DNA from: AWTP1-13 sp035550075
GTDB lineage: Bacteria; Pseudomonadota; Alphaproteobacteria; Rhizobiales; Hyphomicrobiaceae
Length of the DNA stretch: 64,000 nt
Assembly: GCA_035550075.1 (NCBI GenBank)
Contig: DASZQG010000049.1
Location: 8,138-72,137 of the forward strand
Direction: 5' to 3'
A program made the position numbers and the translations under genes. A model generated the notes under the pieces. That model was not told the origin of the DNA, made no database searches, and worked only from the letters and a program-made list of their open reading frames with translations. Positions 1 through 8,151 of this stretch are shown piece after piece; position 1 is the stretch's first letter; each line of letters starts with the position of its first letter.

Positions 1-181
1 CCATCGTCAGCCACTTGAGCTTGCGAAAGCGGCCGTGCGCCAGCTTCGGATAGACCTTCTGGCGGGCTGCGTAGAGCGAGCGGTCCTGTTTGCGATTAAT
101 CGCCTTGACGTCGAGGCGCTCGACGCCCGGCGCGGCCTGGGCCGTCTCGGCGGGTGCAATATGCGCGTCCATGTGCGTCAT
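1..181 (-). CDS. ccoG: CcoG/FixG-type cytochrome oxidase accessory protein (N-terminal part, runs off the window)
   Basis: Only the first 60 codons are present; the gene continues beyond position 1. The reading frame starts with ATG at 181 and contains the segment LYAARQKVYPK followed by a basic HGRFRKLKW stretch, which is the usual cytoplasmic N-terminus of CcoG (FixG, RdxA) just before its first membrane helix. CcoG is a membrane polyferredoxin needed for copper handling during cbb3 oxidase assembly. It lies 15 nt after the ccoP stop on the same strand, so it is the next gene of the ccoNOQP transcript. The iron-sulfur motifs lie outside the window and cannot be checked. Confidence 0.85.
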   Translation of the reverse strand, partial: MTHMDAHIAPAETAQAAPGVERLDVKAINRKQDRSLYAARQKVYPKLAHGRFRKLKWLTM

Positions 182-196
182 CGCTCGCCCGCGGTC

Positions 197-1069
197 CTAC
201 TGCCCTCCGCCCAGACTGTGGACGTAGACGGCGAGGGCCTTCAAAGTCACAGGGTCGAGGCGACCGGCCCACGCCGGCATCACGCCGCCACGGCCGGTTC
301 TGATGCTGTCGAGAATGGCTTGCTTGCTGCTGCCATAGAGCCAGATGTTGTCCGCCAGGTTAGGCGCCCCCATGTCCTGCCTGCCCTTGCCGTCGGGTCC
401 ATGGCAGGAGGTGCACTGGTCAGCGAAGGTCTTTTCGCCTCGTGCCGCCGCCGCCTGATCGTCCGACTTGCCCGACAGCGATAGCACGTACTCTGCTGCG
501 TCGTTGATCTGGCGCTCGTCGAGTATCTTGTCGAGGCCATAGCGCGGCATCTGTGTGACGCGCGCATCCTTTTGGTCCGAACGGATGCCAACGCTGATGG
601 TTTTGTGGATGTCGTCGATCGTTCCGCCCCACAGCCAGTCGTCATCGTTGAGGTTGGGGTAGCCGGCATAACCTTGCGCCCCACGACCGTGGCAGGGCGC
701 ACAGTTGGCCTGGAATGCCGCAACCCCGCCCGCCATGGCGAAGCGCAGCAGGTCGGGATCGCTCTTGATCCTGTCGAGGGGTGTAGCAGCGAGCTTGTCC
801 CCGAACTGAGCCTGGCTGGCTCGGGCGGCCTTGACGTCTTCGGCCACGACGACGCGCTGGCTGTAACCCAAAACGCCCCTGGAATAGCCAGTAAACGTCG
901 GCCAGGCCGGATAGACGACCCAGTAGCCGATAGCCCATAGAATGGTGGCGTAAAAGGTCAGGACCCACCACCTCGGCAGCGGCTTGTTGAGCTCCTTGAC
1001 CCCGTCCCACTCGTGCCCGGTGGTCTCGACTCCCGTCACGTCGTCGACGTCACGCTGCTTGGCGCTCAT
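197..1069 (-). CDS. ccoP: cbb3-type cytochrome c oxidase subunit III (diheme c)
   Basis: This is a 290-residue protein. An N-terminal membrane helix follows the conserved WWVLTFYATILWAIGYWVVY-type segment. Two class I cytochrome c domains then carry CAPCH and CTSCH heme-binding motifs, each with a downstream Met ligand candidate. It passes electrons from the bc1 complex or soluble c cytochromes to CcoO and CcoN. The ATG at 1069 was chosen because it overlaps the ccoQ stop (ATGA). A longer frame reaches 1156 but only runs through ccoQ. Length and domain order are normal for CcoP. Confidence 0.97.
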   Translation of the reverse strand: MSAKQRDVDDVTGVETTGHEWDGVKELNKPLPRWWVLTFYATILWAIGYWVVYPAWPTFTGYSRGVLGYSQRVVVAEDVKAARASQAQFGDKLAATPLDRIKSDPDLLRFAMAGGVAAFQANCAPCHGRGAQGYAGYPNLNDDDWLWGGTIDDIHKTISVGIRSDQKDARVTQMPRYGLDKILDERQINDAAEYVLSLSGKSDDQAAAARGEKTFADQCTSCHGPDGKGRQDMGAPNLADNIWLYGSSKQAILDSIRTGRGGVMPAWAGRLDPVTLKALAVYVHSLGGGQ

Positions 1070-1245
1070 AGTCGCCCCCCGTCGGTCGGCGGCTGGCGGT
1101 CGAGATCGAGCGCGCGTTGTTGGGCCCTCTCGAAGCGTGGCCCGTTCTTCGGCCACAATGCATAGACCAGCACTGCGGCGAACAGGGCCATGAACATGAT
1201 GAGCGAGGTCACTTGGCTCAGCGTGGCGATCGTGTCGTAGGTCAT
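1066..1245 (-). CDS. ccoQ: cbb3-type cytochrome c oxidase subunit IV, CcoQ
   Basis: This is a 59-residue frame starting MTYDTIATLSQ, with one hydrophobic helix (roughly residues 12-31) followed by LWPKN and a polar tail. That is the layout of CcoQ/FixQ, the small single-helix subunit that stabilises the cbb3 complex. It sits in the canonical position between ccoO (15 nt upstream) and ccoP, and its TGA overlaps the ccoP ATG, so the two are likely translationally coupled. Confidence 0.93.
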   Translation of the reverse strand: MTYDTIATLSQVTSLIMFMALFAAVLVYALWPKNGPRFERAQQRALDLDRQPPTDGGRL

Positions 1246-1260
1246 GGGATCTCGCTCTTT

Positions 1261-1989
1261 TCAGCGTAGGTTCGGGCCGGATGCGTCGAAGGTCGCGAAA
1301 TCGACGAGTGTGCCAAGCACTTGCAGGTATGCGATGAGCGCGTCGAGCTCGCTTGGCTGCGTGTCCGGTTTGCCGTCGAACTTGGCCACCTTGGCTTTCG
1401 GATAGCGCCGCAGGAACTCGCGCGCCGGGCGGCTGTCGGGCACGACCTGAGCAGCCAAGTCCTGTGCCGCCTTGTCGATCATCTCGTCGGTATAGGGCAC
1501 GCCGACCAGGCGCAGCGTTTTCAAACGGTCAGCGATGCCACGTGTGTCCAGCCTGCGTTCAGCCAACCATGGATAACCCGGCATGATACTTTCAGGGACC
1601 ACGGAGCGCGGATTGATGAGGTGCTCGGCCTGCCACTGGTCGGAGTATTTGCCGCCGACGCGCGCGAGATCGGGTCCAGTGCGCTTGGATCCCCATTGGA
1701 AGGGATGGTCGTACATGCTCTCAGCGGCGAGGCTGTAATGGCCGTAGCGCTCGACCTCGTCACGCAGCGTGCGCACCATCTGGCTATGGCAGCCGTAGCA
1801 ACCTTCGCGCACGTAGATGTCGCGGCCAGCTTGTTCCAGCGGCGTATAGGGACGCATGCCCGCGACTTTCTCGATCGTGCTTTCCACCCAGAACAAGGGA
1901 GCAATCTGCACAATGCCGCCGATCGAGACGACCACCAGGATGCCGATCAGAAGTAGGATCGAGTTCTTCTCAAACAGCTCATGATTCAT
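1261..1989 (-). CDS. ccoO: cbb3-type cytochrome c oxidase subunit II (monoheme c)
   Basis: This is a 242-residue protein with one N-terminal membrane helix (ILLLIGILVVVSIGGIVQI) and a periplasmic cytochrome c domain. The heme motif is CYGCH followed by SQMVR, the signature of CcoO/FixO. The later segment RTGPDLARVGGKYS and the IMPGYPWL stretch with the Met ligand are also family hallmarks. It receives electrons from CcoP and passes them to the binuclear centre of CcoN. It lies 9 nt after ccoN in the same operon. Confidence 0.97.
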   Translation of the reverse strand: MNHELFEKNSILLLIGILVVVSIGGIVQIAPLFWVESTIEKVAGMRPYTPLEQAGRDIYVREGCYGCHSQMVRTLRDEVERYGHYSLAAESMYDHPFQWGSKRTGPDLARVGGKYSDQWQAEHLINPRSVVPESIMPGYPWLAERRLDTRGIADRLKTLRLVGVPYTDEMIDKAAQDLAAQVVPDSRPAREFLRRYPKAKVAKFDGKPDTQPSELDALIAYLQVLGTLVDFATFDASGPNLR

Positions 1990-1998
1990 GGTTCGGAC

Positions 1999-3654
1999 CT
2001 ATTCCGCCGCCGCAGGCCGGAGCTGTGGAGTAGCCGCAATGCGCGGTTGATCCGCGATGTCGAGGGGTTCGTCGCCACGCACCGTGCGCCAAACGTTGTA
2101 GGCCATGATCAGAGAGCCCAGCACGAACAGAAGCCCTCCGATGGCGCGGATGACGTAGTAGGGCTTCATGGCTTCGACGGTTTCGATGAACGAGTACTGC
2201 AGGAAGCCCAACTTGTCGTAGGCGCGCCACATCAGGCCTTGCGTGATGCCCGACACCCACATGGCCGTGATGTAGAGCACGATGCCGATAGTCGCGGTCC
2301 AGAAGTGCCACTCGACGAGGCGCATGGAATAGAGACCACGCCGGCCCCACAGCCACGGCACCAGACAATAGATCGCGCCGAATGAGACCATAGCGACCCA
2401 GCCGAGCGCGCCCGAATGCACGTGGCCAATGGTCCAGTCGGTATAGTGTGAGAGCGAATTGACTGACTTGATACTCATGACCGGGCCTTCGAAGGTCGAC
2501 ATGCCGTAGAAGGCGACAGAGACGACCAGCAAGCGCACGACCGGATCCGTGCGCAGCTTGTCCCATGCGCCCGACAGCGTCATCAGCCCGTTGATCATGT
2601 CGCCCCAGGACGGCATCCACAGCATGATCGAGAACGTCATGCCCAGCGTCTGCGCCCAGTCGGGCAGGGCCGTATAGTGCAGATGGTGGGGGCCGGCCCA
2701 GATATAAAGAAAAATCAGCGTCCAAAAATGTACGATGGAGAGGCGATAAGAGTAGACCGGCCGCTCCACGCGCTTGGGGATGAAGTAGTACATGATGCCG
2801 AGAAAGCCGGCGGTCAGGAAGAAGCCGACCGCATTGTGCCCGTACCACCATTGCGTCATGGCATCCTGCACGCCCGAGTAGACAATGTAGCTCTTCGGGC
2901 TCGTCAGACTGACCGGAATGGTCGCGTTGTTGACGATGTGCAGCATGGCGATGGTGACGATGAAGGCCAGGTAGAACCAGTTCGCCACATAGATGTGCGG
3001 CTCCTTGCGCTTGGCCAGCGTGCCGAGGAACACCGCCAGGTAGACCACCCACACGATGGTGAGCCATAAGTCCGCGTACCACTCGGGTTCGGCATACTCC
3101 TTGCCTTGCGTGATCCCCAGCAGGTAGCCGGTGGCCGCCACCGCGATGAAAAGCTGGTATCCCCAGATCACGAACCACGGCGCCCAGCGGCCGGCGAGGC
3201 GCGCATGGCAGGTGCGTTGCACCACATAGAACGACGTCGCAAGCAGCACGTTGCCGCCGAAGGCAAAGATGACCGCCGAAGTGTGCAGCGGGCGCAAGCG
3301 GCCAAAACTCGTCCACGGCAGATCGAGATTGAGAGCGGGAAAGGCAAGCTGCCAGGCGAGCACGTCACCCACGACAAAGCCGGCAATGCCCCAGAGAACG
3401 GCTGCGATGGTTGCGGCCTTGATGGGGCCGTCCATGTAGCCCGTGGCAATCTCTCGCCTCGTGTCGAATGAGAATTCCAGCACGAGGACCGCAGCGATGA
3501 CGCAAGCAACCAACAGGAGCAGGCCGTGAAAGGCCATGCCGGGATCGCTGGATGTGAGCAGCAATCCAACCCCGACCGCGGCACCGATAAAGGCGCCCGA
3601 CAAGGCCAATCCGTCGGCTAAGGCCGCCCGTTCTTCAACTCGCCGTGTCGACAC
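1999..3654 (-). CDS. ccoN: cbb3-type cytochrome c oxidase subunit I (catalytic)
   Basis: This is a 551-residue polytopic membrane protein of the heme-copper oxidase superfamily. Diagnostic stretches include TFEGPVMSIKSVNSLSHYTD followed by WTIGHVHSGALGW, and WAGPHHLHY, which carry the histidines for the hemes and CuB. It reduces oxygen with high affinity and pumps protons in the inner membrane. The start is GTG at 3654, preceded by a G-rich ribosome-binding region. It is the first gene of ccoNOQP-ccoG, with a perfect FNR/FixK site centred about 90 nt upstream. Length is within the family norm. Confidence 0.97.
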   Translation of the reverse strand: MSTRRVEERAALADGLALSGAFIGAAVGVGLLLTSSDPGMAFHGLLLLVACVIAAVLVLEFSFDTRREIATGYMDGPIKAATIAAVLWGIAGFVVGDVLAWQLAFPALNLDLPWTSFGRLRPLHTSAVIFAFGGNVLLATSFYVVQRTCHARLAGRWAPWFVIWGYQLFIAVAATGYLLGITQGKEYAEPEWYADLWLTIVWVVYLAVFLGTLAKRKEPHIYVANWFYLAFIVTIAMLHIVNNATIPVSLTSPKSYIVYSGVQDAMTQWWYGHNAVGFFLTAGFLGIMYYFIPKRVERPVYSYRLSIVHFWTLIFLYIWAGPHHLHYTALPDWAQTLGMTFSIMLWMPSWGDMINGLMTLSGAWDKLRTDPVVRLLVVSVAFYGMSTFEGPVMSIKSVNSLSHYTDWTIGHVHSGALGWVAMVSFGAIYCLVPWLWGRRGLYSMRLVEWHFWTATIGIVLYITAMWVSGITQGLMWRAYDKLGFLQYSFIETVEAMKPYYVIRAIGGLLFVLGSLIMAYNVWRTVRGDEPLDIADQPRIAATPQLRPAAAE

Positions 3655-3736
3655 TTTGCCTGCCCCCTGGACTTCTGGACGCTGTGCAGCGCATCAATCG
3701 CCGCCGAGGAGTTAAACCGCGCCTTCGTTGTTGCTT

Positions 3737-3750
3737 TTGATCCAGATCAA
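3737..3750. promoter_or_regulatory. FNR/FixK-type binding site upstream of ccoN
   Basis: The sequence TTGATCCAGATCAA is a perfect palindrome fitting the FNR/FixK/Anr consensus TTGAT-N4-ATCAA. It lies in the 163-bp gap before ccoN, centred about 90 nt upstream of the GTG start. If the site sits at -41.5, transcription would begin near 3702. It predicts activation of ccoNOQP-ccoG under low oxygen. The site is read directly; which CRP/FNR protein binds it is inference. Confidence 0.88.
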
Positions 3751-3817
3751 TCGATGGGCGACGTTGATCTCCGAACAGCGATCGCTTCAGCGCCCTGCGG
3801 CGATTATTCACGCGTCC

Positions 3818-4552
3818 TCAGCCGAACTTGACGAAGAGCTTGGCGAATGCCGGTTTCAGTTTCATGCGCATATCCTTGATGCGCGGCACATCGCCGGTTC
3901 GGACCGTGGCTCTCAGATCGGCGACGGTTTTGTTGAGCGCTTCAACCAGCGGCTCGAAGTCGGAGGCAACAGCAGCGTCCGGCGGCGGAGCCTTGCGCAG
4001 CTCGGCGCCGAGGAAGGCGAGGACGGAAACATCTTCCGTGAGGTCGATCAGTCCGTCTCCGGCAAAGCCGCCATAGCTCTTCGTCAGAACCTGTTCCATG
4101 GCGTGATGGAACGCATCGATGCGGTCGGAATAGGCAATAAGGCCGTTGCGCTCACGCATGTCCGAGAAGACCGCGCGCAGGGATTCGAGGATTTCGTGAG
4201 CTTGCGCGAGAGCGCCGTTGCCGACCTCGGCCTTGGCACGTTCAACGATTGCGGTTGCGGCCGCGAGGCTCTCGCTCCACCTCGGATCTTCTGAATACTG
4301 CGGAGGTGGCGTCGCGAGGTATTTGCGTGTCAGCATCGACCACTTCGCCTCGAACGCCGAAAGGGCCTTCTCACTGCCATCGCGGTTGTTGGCATTGGTG
4401 GCGAACAGCGCGTTGCGGTAGTCCGCATAGGCCGTGCGGAACGCAGAATCGTAGTCTGCGATGGGACCGGCCAAGAGCGGGGCAGGACGAAAAGCAAGAA
4501 GTGCGGTCGTCAGCAGCACGGCAAGCGAGCGAACTCGCATATGGTTCGTCAT
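3818..4552 (-). CDS. Secreted helical protein of unknown function, next to the cbb3 operon
   Basis: This is a 244-residue protein with an N-terminal signal peptide (hydrophobic SLAVLLTTALLAF, cleavage likely after LLA-G near residue 28). The rest is rich in Ala, Glu, Lys and Arg, looks all-helical, and has no Cys or CXXCH. I do not recognise the family. An AAGGG ribosome-binding site precedes the ATG at 4552; a second ATG at 4540 is possible. It lies 163 nt upstream of ccoN and about 60 nt after a small Cys-rich gene on the same strand, so a periplasmic role linked to the oxidase or to low oxygen is plausible but not shown. Confidence 0.75.
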   Translation of the reverse strand: MTNHMRVRSLAVLLTTALLAFRPAPLLAGPIADYDSAFRTAYADYRNALFATNANNRDGSEKALSAFEAKWSMLTRKYLATPPPQYSEDPRWSESLAAATAIVERAKAEVGNGALAQAHEILESLRAVFSDMRERNGLIAYSDRIDAFHHAMEQVLTKSYGGFAGDGLIDLTEDVSVLAFLGAELRKAPPPDAAVASDFEPLVEALNKTVADLRATVRTGDVPRIKDMRMKLKPAFAKLFVKFG

Positions 4553-4613
4553 GACTTTGCCCTTACGCGATCACAGACCGCTTTCTTTCCCGCCCCGCGT
4601 CTCGGCAGCGGGA

Positions 4614-4871
4614 CTACTTTTTCGTCCCGCCGAGTTGCTTGCCGCGTCCGCCGCCGGTCGTATCGAGTGCCTTTTTGCAGGCGCCAGACAAGATCGCGTA
4701 TTTAGATTCAAGGCAGATCCGGATGCTGCCGTCATGACGCTTGCCCGAGCAGAATTTGGCGATGTCCTTGGCACAACTGGTTGCAACGGGACCGGTTTGC
4801 GCAAAGGCGCCCGTTGCAAAGCCGCTAAGGCCGATGAAGGCGACGAAGGCAGGAAAAGTGACGCTACGCAT
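4614..4871 (-). CDS. Small secreted Cys-rich (GLG1-repeat type) protein
   Basis: This is an 85-residue protein with a signal peptide ending at AFA-Q (about residue 24). The mature part has a four-cysteine pattern: C-AKDIAKFC, then about 12 residues, IRICLESK and LSGACKKAL. That resembles one Cys-rich GLG1 repeat, which occurs in small alphaproteobacterial periplasmic proteins of unknown role. A clear AGGAG lies before the ATG. It sits between a Spy-like gene and a helical secreted protein on the same strand, within the stretch that begins with an FNR/FixK box. Confidence 0.8.
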   Translation of the reverse strand: MRSVTFPAFVAFIGLSGFATGAFAQTGPVATSCAKDIAKFCSGKRHDGSIRICLESKYAILSGACKKALDTTGGGRGKQLGGTKK

Positions 4872-4995
4872 GGGATGAACTCCTAGATTGGGTCGGGGAC
4901 GCTGACGGAGCTAAATTCGATGCTGGCCGGCCATCGACGGCCGACGGGGCGGTGCCCGGACAGATCCGGCATCACTGCCCCGATTTTCGCGGCAC

Positions 4996-5556
4996 TCAGC
5001 CCCACGGGCCTCGCATCATGCCGACCATCGGGATGCCGACATCATCCGCATCCTTTTTCTGCTCGTCGGATAGCACGGCGTAGAGCTTGTTCACCGCCGA
5101 CTTGACCGACTTGATCTCGTCGAGCCGGACCGTCATGAACTGCTCCTGCGCTTCGACGCGCTCTGGCAGGGTCTTGCCGCGTTCGCCGCCACCGAAAATG
5201 CTCTGCATGCGCTCGTTGTGGTGCTTGGCAGCGGTACGGACCGCATCAGCCAGTTCGTTCCAGGCCGCGTTCTGAGCTCCCGTGATCTTCAGCTCAGCTT
5301 TGACATAAGCAAGCTGCCCCTCGATGCGCTCCAGCATCCATGCGGAGTTGCCGCCGCGACCCCAGCCCCACATTCCGCCGCCGGGACCCATGCCCCAGCC
5401 GGGACCCATGCCCGAGCCGGGACCCATGTGCCATCCCATGCCCCAGCCTCGATTGTCGCTGCCGCGATCCGCGGGCGGCCCGCCCTGCGCTACGGCGAAT
5501 CCAGCAATACTCATCGCAATCGCAGCCGGACCCGCCATTTTGAGCCAAGCGTTCAT
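4996..5556 (-). CDS. Spy/CpxP (LTXXQ-like) periplasmic protein with Gly/Met/His/Trp-rich segment
   Basis: This is a 186-residue protein with a signal peptide (AIAMSIAGFAVAQ). It is followed by a low-complexity segment built on repeated GxGMGPG/W units, rich in Met, His and Trp, around residues 30-60. The C-terminal helical region carries KITGAQNAAW and LSDEQKK, matching the LTXXQ motifs of Spy/CpxP-type periplasmic chaperones and metal-stress proteins. AAGGAGGA lies 6 nt before the ATG at 5556; a longer frame reaching 5808 lacks such support. A perfect FNR/FixK box lies 64 nt upstream. Met and His residues could bind copper, which would suit a neighbour of the cbb3 oxidase; that is inference. 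Confidence 0.85.
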   Translation of the reverse strand: MNAWLKMAGPAAIAMSIAGFAVAQGGPPADRGSDNRGWGMGWHMGPGSGMGPGWGMGPGGGMWGWGRGGNSAWMLERIEGQLAYVKAELKITGAQNAAWNELADAVRTAAKHHNERMQSIFGGGERGKTLPERVEAQEQFMTVRLDEIKSVKSAVNKLYAVLSDEQKKDADDVGIPMVGMMRGPWG

Positions 5557-5619
5557 GCTGTCCTCCTTGAGGTCACAAACATCAAGTTTGCAGGAGAGCA
5601 CGCGGGCGCTTCCTCGCCT

Positions 5620-5633
5620 TTGATGCCGATCAA
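5620..5633. promoter_or_regulatory. FNR/FixK-type binding site upstream of the Spy-like gene
   Basis: TTGATGCCGATCAA is a second perfect TTGAT-N4-ATCAA palindrome, flanked by T and A so that it extends to 16 bp. It lies 64 nt upstream of the Spy-like start at 5556. A degenerate copy (TTGATGTGCATCGC) begins at 5650. It implies that the small secreted proteins belong to the same low-oxygen regulon as ccoNOQP. Confidence 0.85.
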
Positions 5634-6125
5634 ACGGCGCTGCATCCGGTTGATGTGCATCGCTCTCGCATGAGCGATCCGCGCAAATGCCCGTTGCGCG
5701 AGCCGGCGATGGGGGCAAAATCAGAAGCGCGCGCGAATGATGCCGTTCAAATGTGCGGCGGGACTTGGGGTGGGCTTTGGCGCACGCCAACGCGGCGTGC
5801 GCCAGCACACCACCGATTGAGCTGGCAACTTAGAGCCGTTTCCACACGTGCCACATCCATGACGTGGATTGTGCGACGCGGTCATGCGCGAGGCTGCGCA
5901 CTGCGGAAAGTCGCCTCAGACGGAGGCTTGCCCCCTGTGAGGCAATAAGTCCGCATGCTGAATGAAGGTGCAATCACGTTGCGTTTGGTTAAGAGAGGAT
6001 TCTTTTTGCCTGGCATTCAGCTTTCATTCATCCGCCCTGGCTCAAAAGTTAAGCTACGGGGAAAACCAGTGTGTTTCCCGGTAGAGAGACGTCACAGACA
6101 CGAAACGCGAAGGAGGACTACACTG
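5634..6125. other. Intergenic region between divergent secreted-protein genes
   Basis: I see no convincing gene in this 490-bp stretch. The right half is A+T-richer than its surroundings. It contains a direct repeat CATTCA at 6014-6019 and 6025-6030, spaced exactly 11 bp, and an inverted copy TGAATG at 5959-5964. This layout is typical of OmpR-family response-regulator sites. It probably holds the promoter of the 6126 gene. Confidence 0.45.
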
Positions 6126-6380
6126 ATGATCCGCAGTCTTTGGGCGATGGCGTTCGCCTGCTTGCTTCTCGGCTTTGCCGCCTCTGGCGCCACGGCCGCG
6201 CCTGCTCCGAAAGCCGGAGCCGCGACGCTTGCGACGGGTGAACTCGTGACGAAAGTGGATCGCCGCCGTCATCACATTCGTCGTTATCATCACCGCCGCT
6301 ACCACCATCACCGTCGCCACCGCGTTTGCTGGCACGGCCGCCATTCGCGCCGGCACTGCGTCTGGCGCTGGTACCGCTAA
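6126..6380 (+). CDS. Small secreted His/Arg-rich basic protein
   Basis: This is an 84-residue protein. A signal peptide (residues 1-24, cleavage at ATA-A) is followed by a short Ala-rich spacer. A strikingly basic C-terminal part is dominated by His, Arg and Tyr (units such as RRYHH and HHRRHR) and ends with two Cys and several Trp. AAGGAGGA precedes the ATG, and a strong terminator follows about 45 nt after the stop. Similar small basic secreted proteins occur in alphaproteobacteria without assigned function. His clusters suggest metal or proton binding, but nothing proves it. Confidence 0.8.
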   Translation: MIRSLWAMAFACLLLGFAASGATAAPAPKAGAATLATGELVTKVDRRRHHIRRYHHRRYHHHRRHRVCWHGRHSRRHCVWRWYR

Positions 6381-6424
6381 GTCATCTTCAGCCGGGCTCG
6401 ATCAGAGCCCGTCTGACCGATGCT

Positions 6425-6452
6425 GGGCGGCCATGAGGGCCGCCCTTTTTTT
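6425..6452 (+). terminator. Rho-independent terminator after the His/Arg-rich gene
   Basis: An 8-bp perfect stem, GGGCGGCC / GGCCGCCC, has a 5-nt loop and is followed directly by seven T residues. Confidence 0.92.
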
Positions 6453-6491
6453 GCGCGATGATTGGTGATCGGCCTGATGCCGCGGCAATGA

Positions 6492-6971
6492 CTATTTGCC
6501 CGGCTTGAAAAGGCGATGCACGACACGGTCGCCGGGCTTCAGGCCAAGCCGCTCCGCCGCTCCGCCGGCAAGCTCCAGGCAGGCGACGACGTCGCCCCGG
6601 GAGCCGATAATCGCCAGGGAAAACGGTTCGGTATACGCCTCGATACGGTGCACGGTTCCGTCGGCGCGGATGAACACCATGTCGAGGGGGATGTAGGTGT
6701 TTTTCATCCACATCGTGATTTCCTGCGGCCGGTCGTAGAAGAACAGCATCCCGGCCGTATCGGCCAAGTGCGTGCGGAACATGAGCCCGCGGGCCCGCTC
6801 GGAATCGCTTTCGGTGATCTCGACCTGGATCGTGCGCTCCCCCTGCGCGGTGATCAGCTTCATGGTCTCGTGCAGCATGGCCTCGGCGGGCTTTGCGATG
6901 CTCACCGCCAGCAGGGGAAGCACCAGCAAAAACAGGGCCGCCCGGCGGGCGACCCTGAAGTGAGCCATCAT
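6492..6971 (-). CDS. DUF192 secreted protein
   Basis: This is a 159-residue protein with an N-terminal signal sequence (AALFLLVLPLLAVSIA) and one DUF192 domain. The domain is recognised by ERARGLMFRTHL, GMLFFY, MWMKNTYIPLDMVFI and the C-terminal GLKPGD. DUF192 proteins are small, single-domain and mostly periplasmic, with no agreed function. The stretch ATGATG gives two adjacent starts (6971 and 6968). The gene begins 19 nt after the cold-shock gene on the same strand, and an 11-bp direct repeat spans the junction, so co-transcription is likely. Confidence 0.93.
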   Translation of the reverse strand: MMAHFRVARRAALFLLVLPLLAVSIAKPAEAMLHETMKLITAQGERTIQVEITESDSERARGLMFRTHLADTAGMLFFYDRPQEITMWMKNTYIPLDMVFIRADGTVHRIEAYTEPFSLAIIGSRGDVVACLELAGGAAERLGLKPGDRVVHRLFKPGK

Positions 6972-6990
6972 CAGTGCTTGCGTGTAAATA

Positions 6991-7584
6991 TCAGTGCTTG
7001 GGCGGCAGCCCGGGCGGGACGCCGTCCGGCCGCAGCTCGGCCGCCATGCACCCCTTCTCGCCCATGCCCCAGCGAACCTGAACGTATTGCTCCGGCCGAA
7101 GCTCTGTGAAGCCGAACCGGCGCAGCGTCTCCATGTGGCAGAAGATGTCCGGGGTGCCTTCGCCACGTGTCAGGAATCCGAACCCACGCACCCGGTTGAA
7201 CCACTTGCACTTGGCGCGTTCCCAGTCGCTTTCGGCTTTTACCACGACGTGTGTGCGCTGCGGCAGCTGCGATGGATGAATGGCTGTGCTGTCATCCATG
7301 CTGAGGACCCGAAAGGCCTGCAGCCCCCGCGGGCGCTTCAGCACCTCGCAGTGGACCCGCGCACCCTCGTAAGCGGTCTGGAAGCCCCCGGCTCTCAGGC
7401 AGGTGACGTGCAAGAGCACGTCCGGCAGGCCGTTATCTGGCACAATGAAGCCATAACCTTTTGAAACATCGAACCATTTAATGGCACCGGCGATTTCGAA
7501 CACCTCCAGTCCCTGTTCGCCCGCCGTCGCTCGCTGTTCGCCTTCAGGAAGACCATCAGGTGGAAGTCTTTCCTCGTCCCCCAT
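6991..7584 (-). CDS. Two-domain cold-shock protein
   Basis: This is a 197-residue protein with two cold-shock domains. The first (about residues 30-95) has GAIKWFDVSKGYGFIVPD and DVLLHVT; the second (about 120-190) has CKWFNRVRGFGFLTRGEG and DIFCHM. These match the RNP1 and RNP2 nucleic-acid-binding motifs. Double-CSD proteins of about 200 residues are an alphaproteobacterial form of CspA and may act as RNA chaperones or antiterminators. The start at 7584 follows a divergent 567-bp gap that probably holds its promoter and leader. The protein precedes DUF192 in an apparent two-gene unit, a common alphaproteobacterial pairing. Confidence 0.95.
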   Translation of the reverse strand: MGDEERLPPDGLPEGEQRATAGEQGLEVFEIAGAIKWFDVSKGYGFIVPDNGLPDVLLHVTCLRAGGFQTAYEGARVHCEVLKRPRGLQAFRVLSMDDSTAIHPSQLPQRTHVVVKAESDWERAKCKWFNRVRGFGFLTRGEGTPDIFCHMETLRRFGFTELRPEQYVQVRWGMGEKGCMAAELRPDGVPPGLPPKH

Positions 7585-8151
7585 TGGAGTAATCCCCGCT
7601 ACTGTTGAACCTACTAAGCTGTACGCACCGCAGGCCCGAAGTTTGCCCTCATCGGGTACCTTGCGTTGGATCAGCGGCGCGGACGTTAACCACGTGGGAC
7701 GGGACAGGCCAGAGATTTTTTTGTACTCGCGGCCGCGAAATCCAAGATTGTCTGGAAATTGCCTGAGCGCCCCCGTGTAACGCCCTGGAAAGACGGGAGG
7801 CTCTGCCGGCTTCTGTGAGGGGCGTCATCTCTGGGGACTATTATTTAGAATGCCAGGTGACATCAATTACAGATGGGAACTGTATTCGCAGAAGTATAGC
7901 CAAACGCATTTCTGATTCGGTTTCACAATAGGTGACAGCAGTGTATCGCCGCAGGAGCGACGGCGCGATGCTCGTTGCGTTTTTCCACTGCTATCGACGG
8001 CTGCGGACCGCCGCTGGGAAACATCCGCAGGTTGTGCTCAATACGGTCAAGACGCTAATGCGATTCTCTTGCGCGTCGGCATGTTGCGGCGCAAGGTTCG
8101 CACGGATTTTTCCGGGCCAATATCCGCAATGCGGCGTGAGGAGGTTGAGCA
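7585..8151. other. Intergenic region between divergent cold-shock and glyoxalase genes
   Basis: I see no supported gene. It should hold the promoter and possible long leader of the cold-shock gene (left) and the glyoxalase promoter (right). A strip near 7840-7930 is distinctly A+T-richer than the surroundings. Confidence 0.5.
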
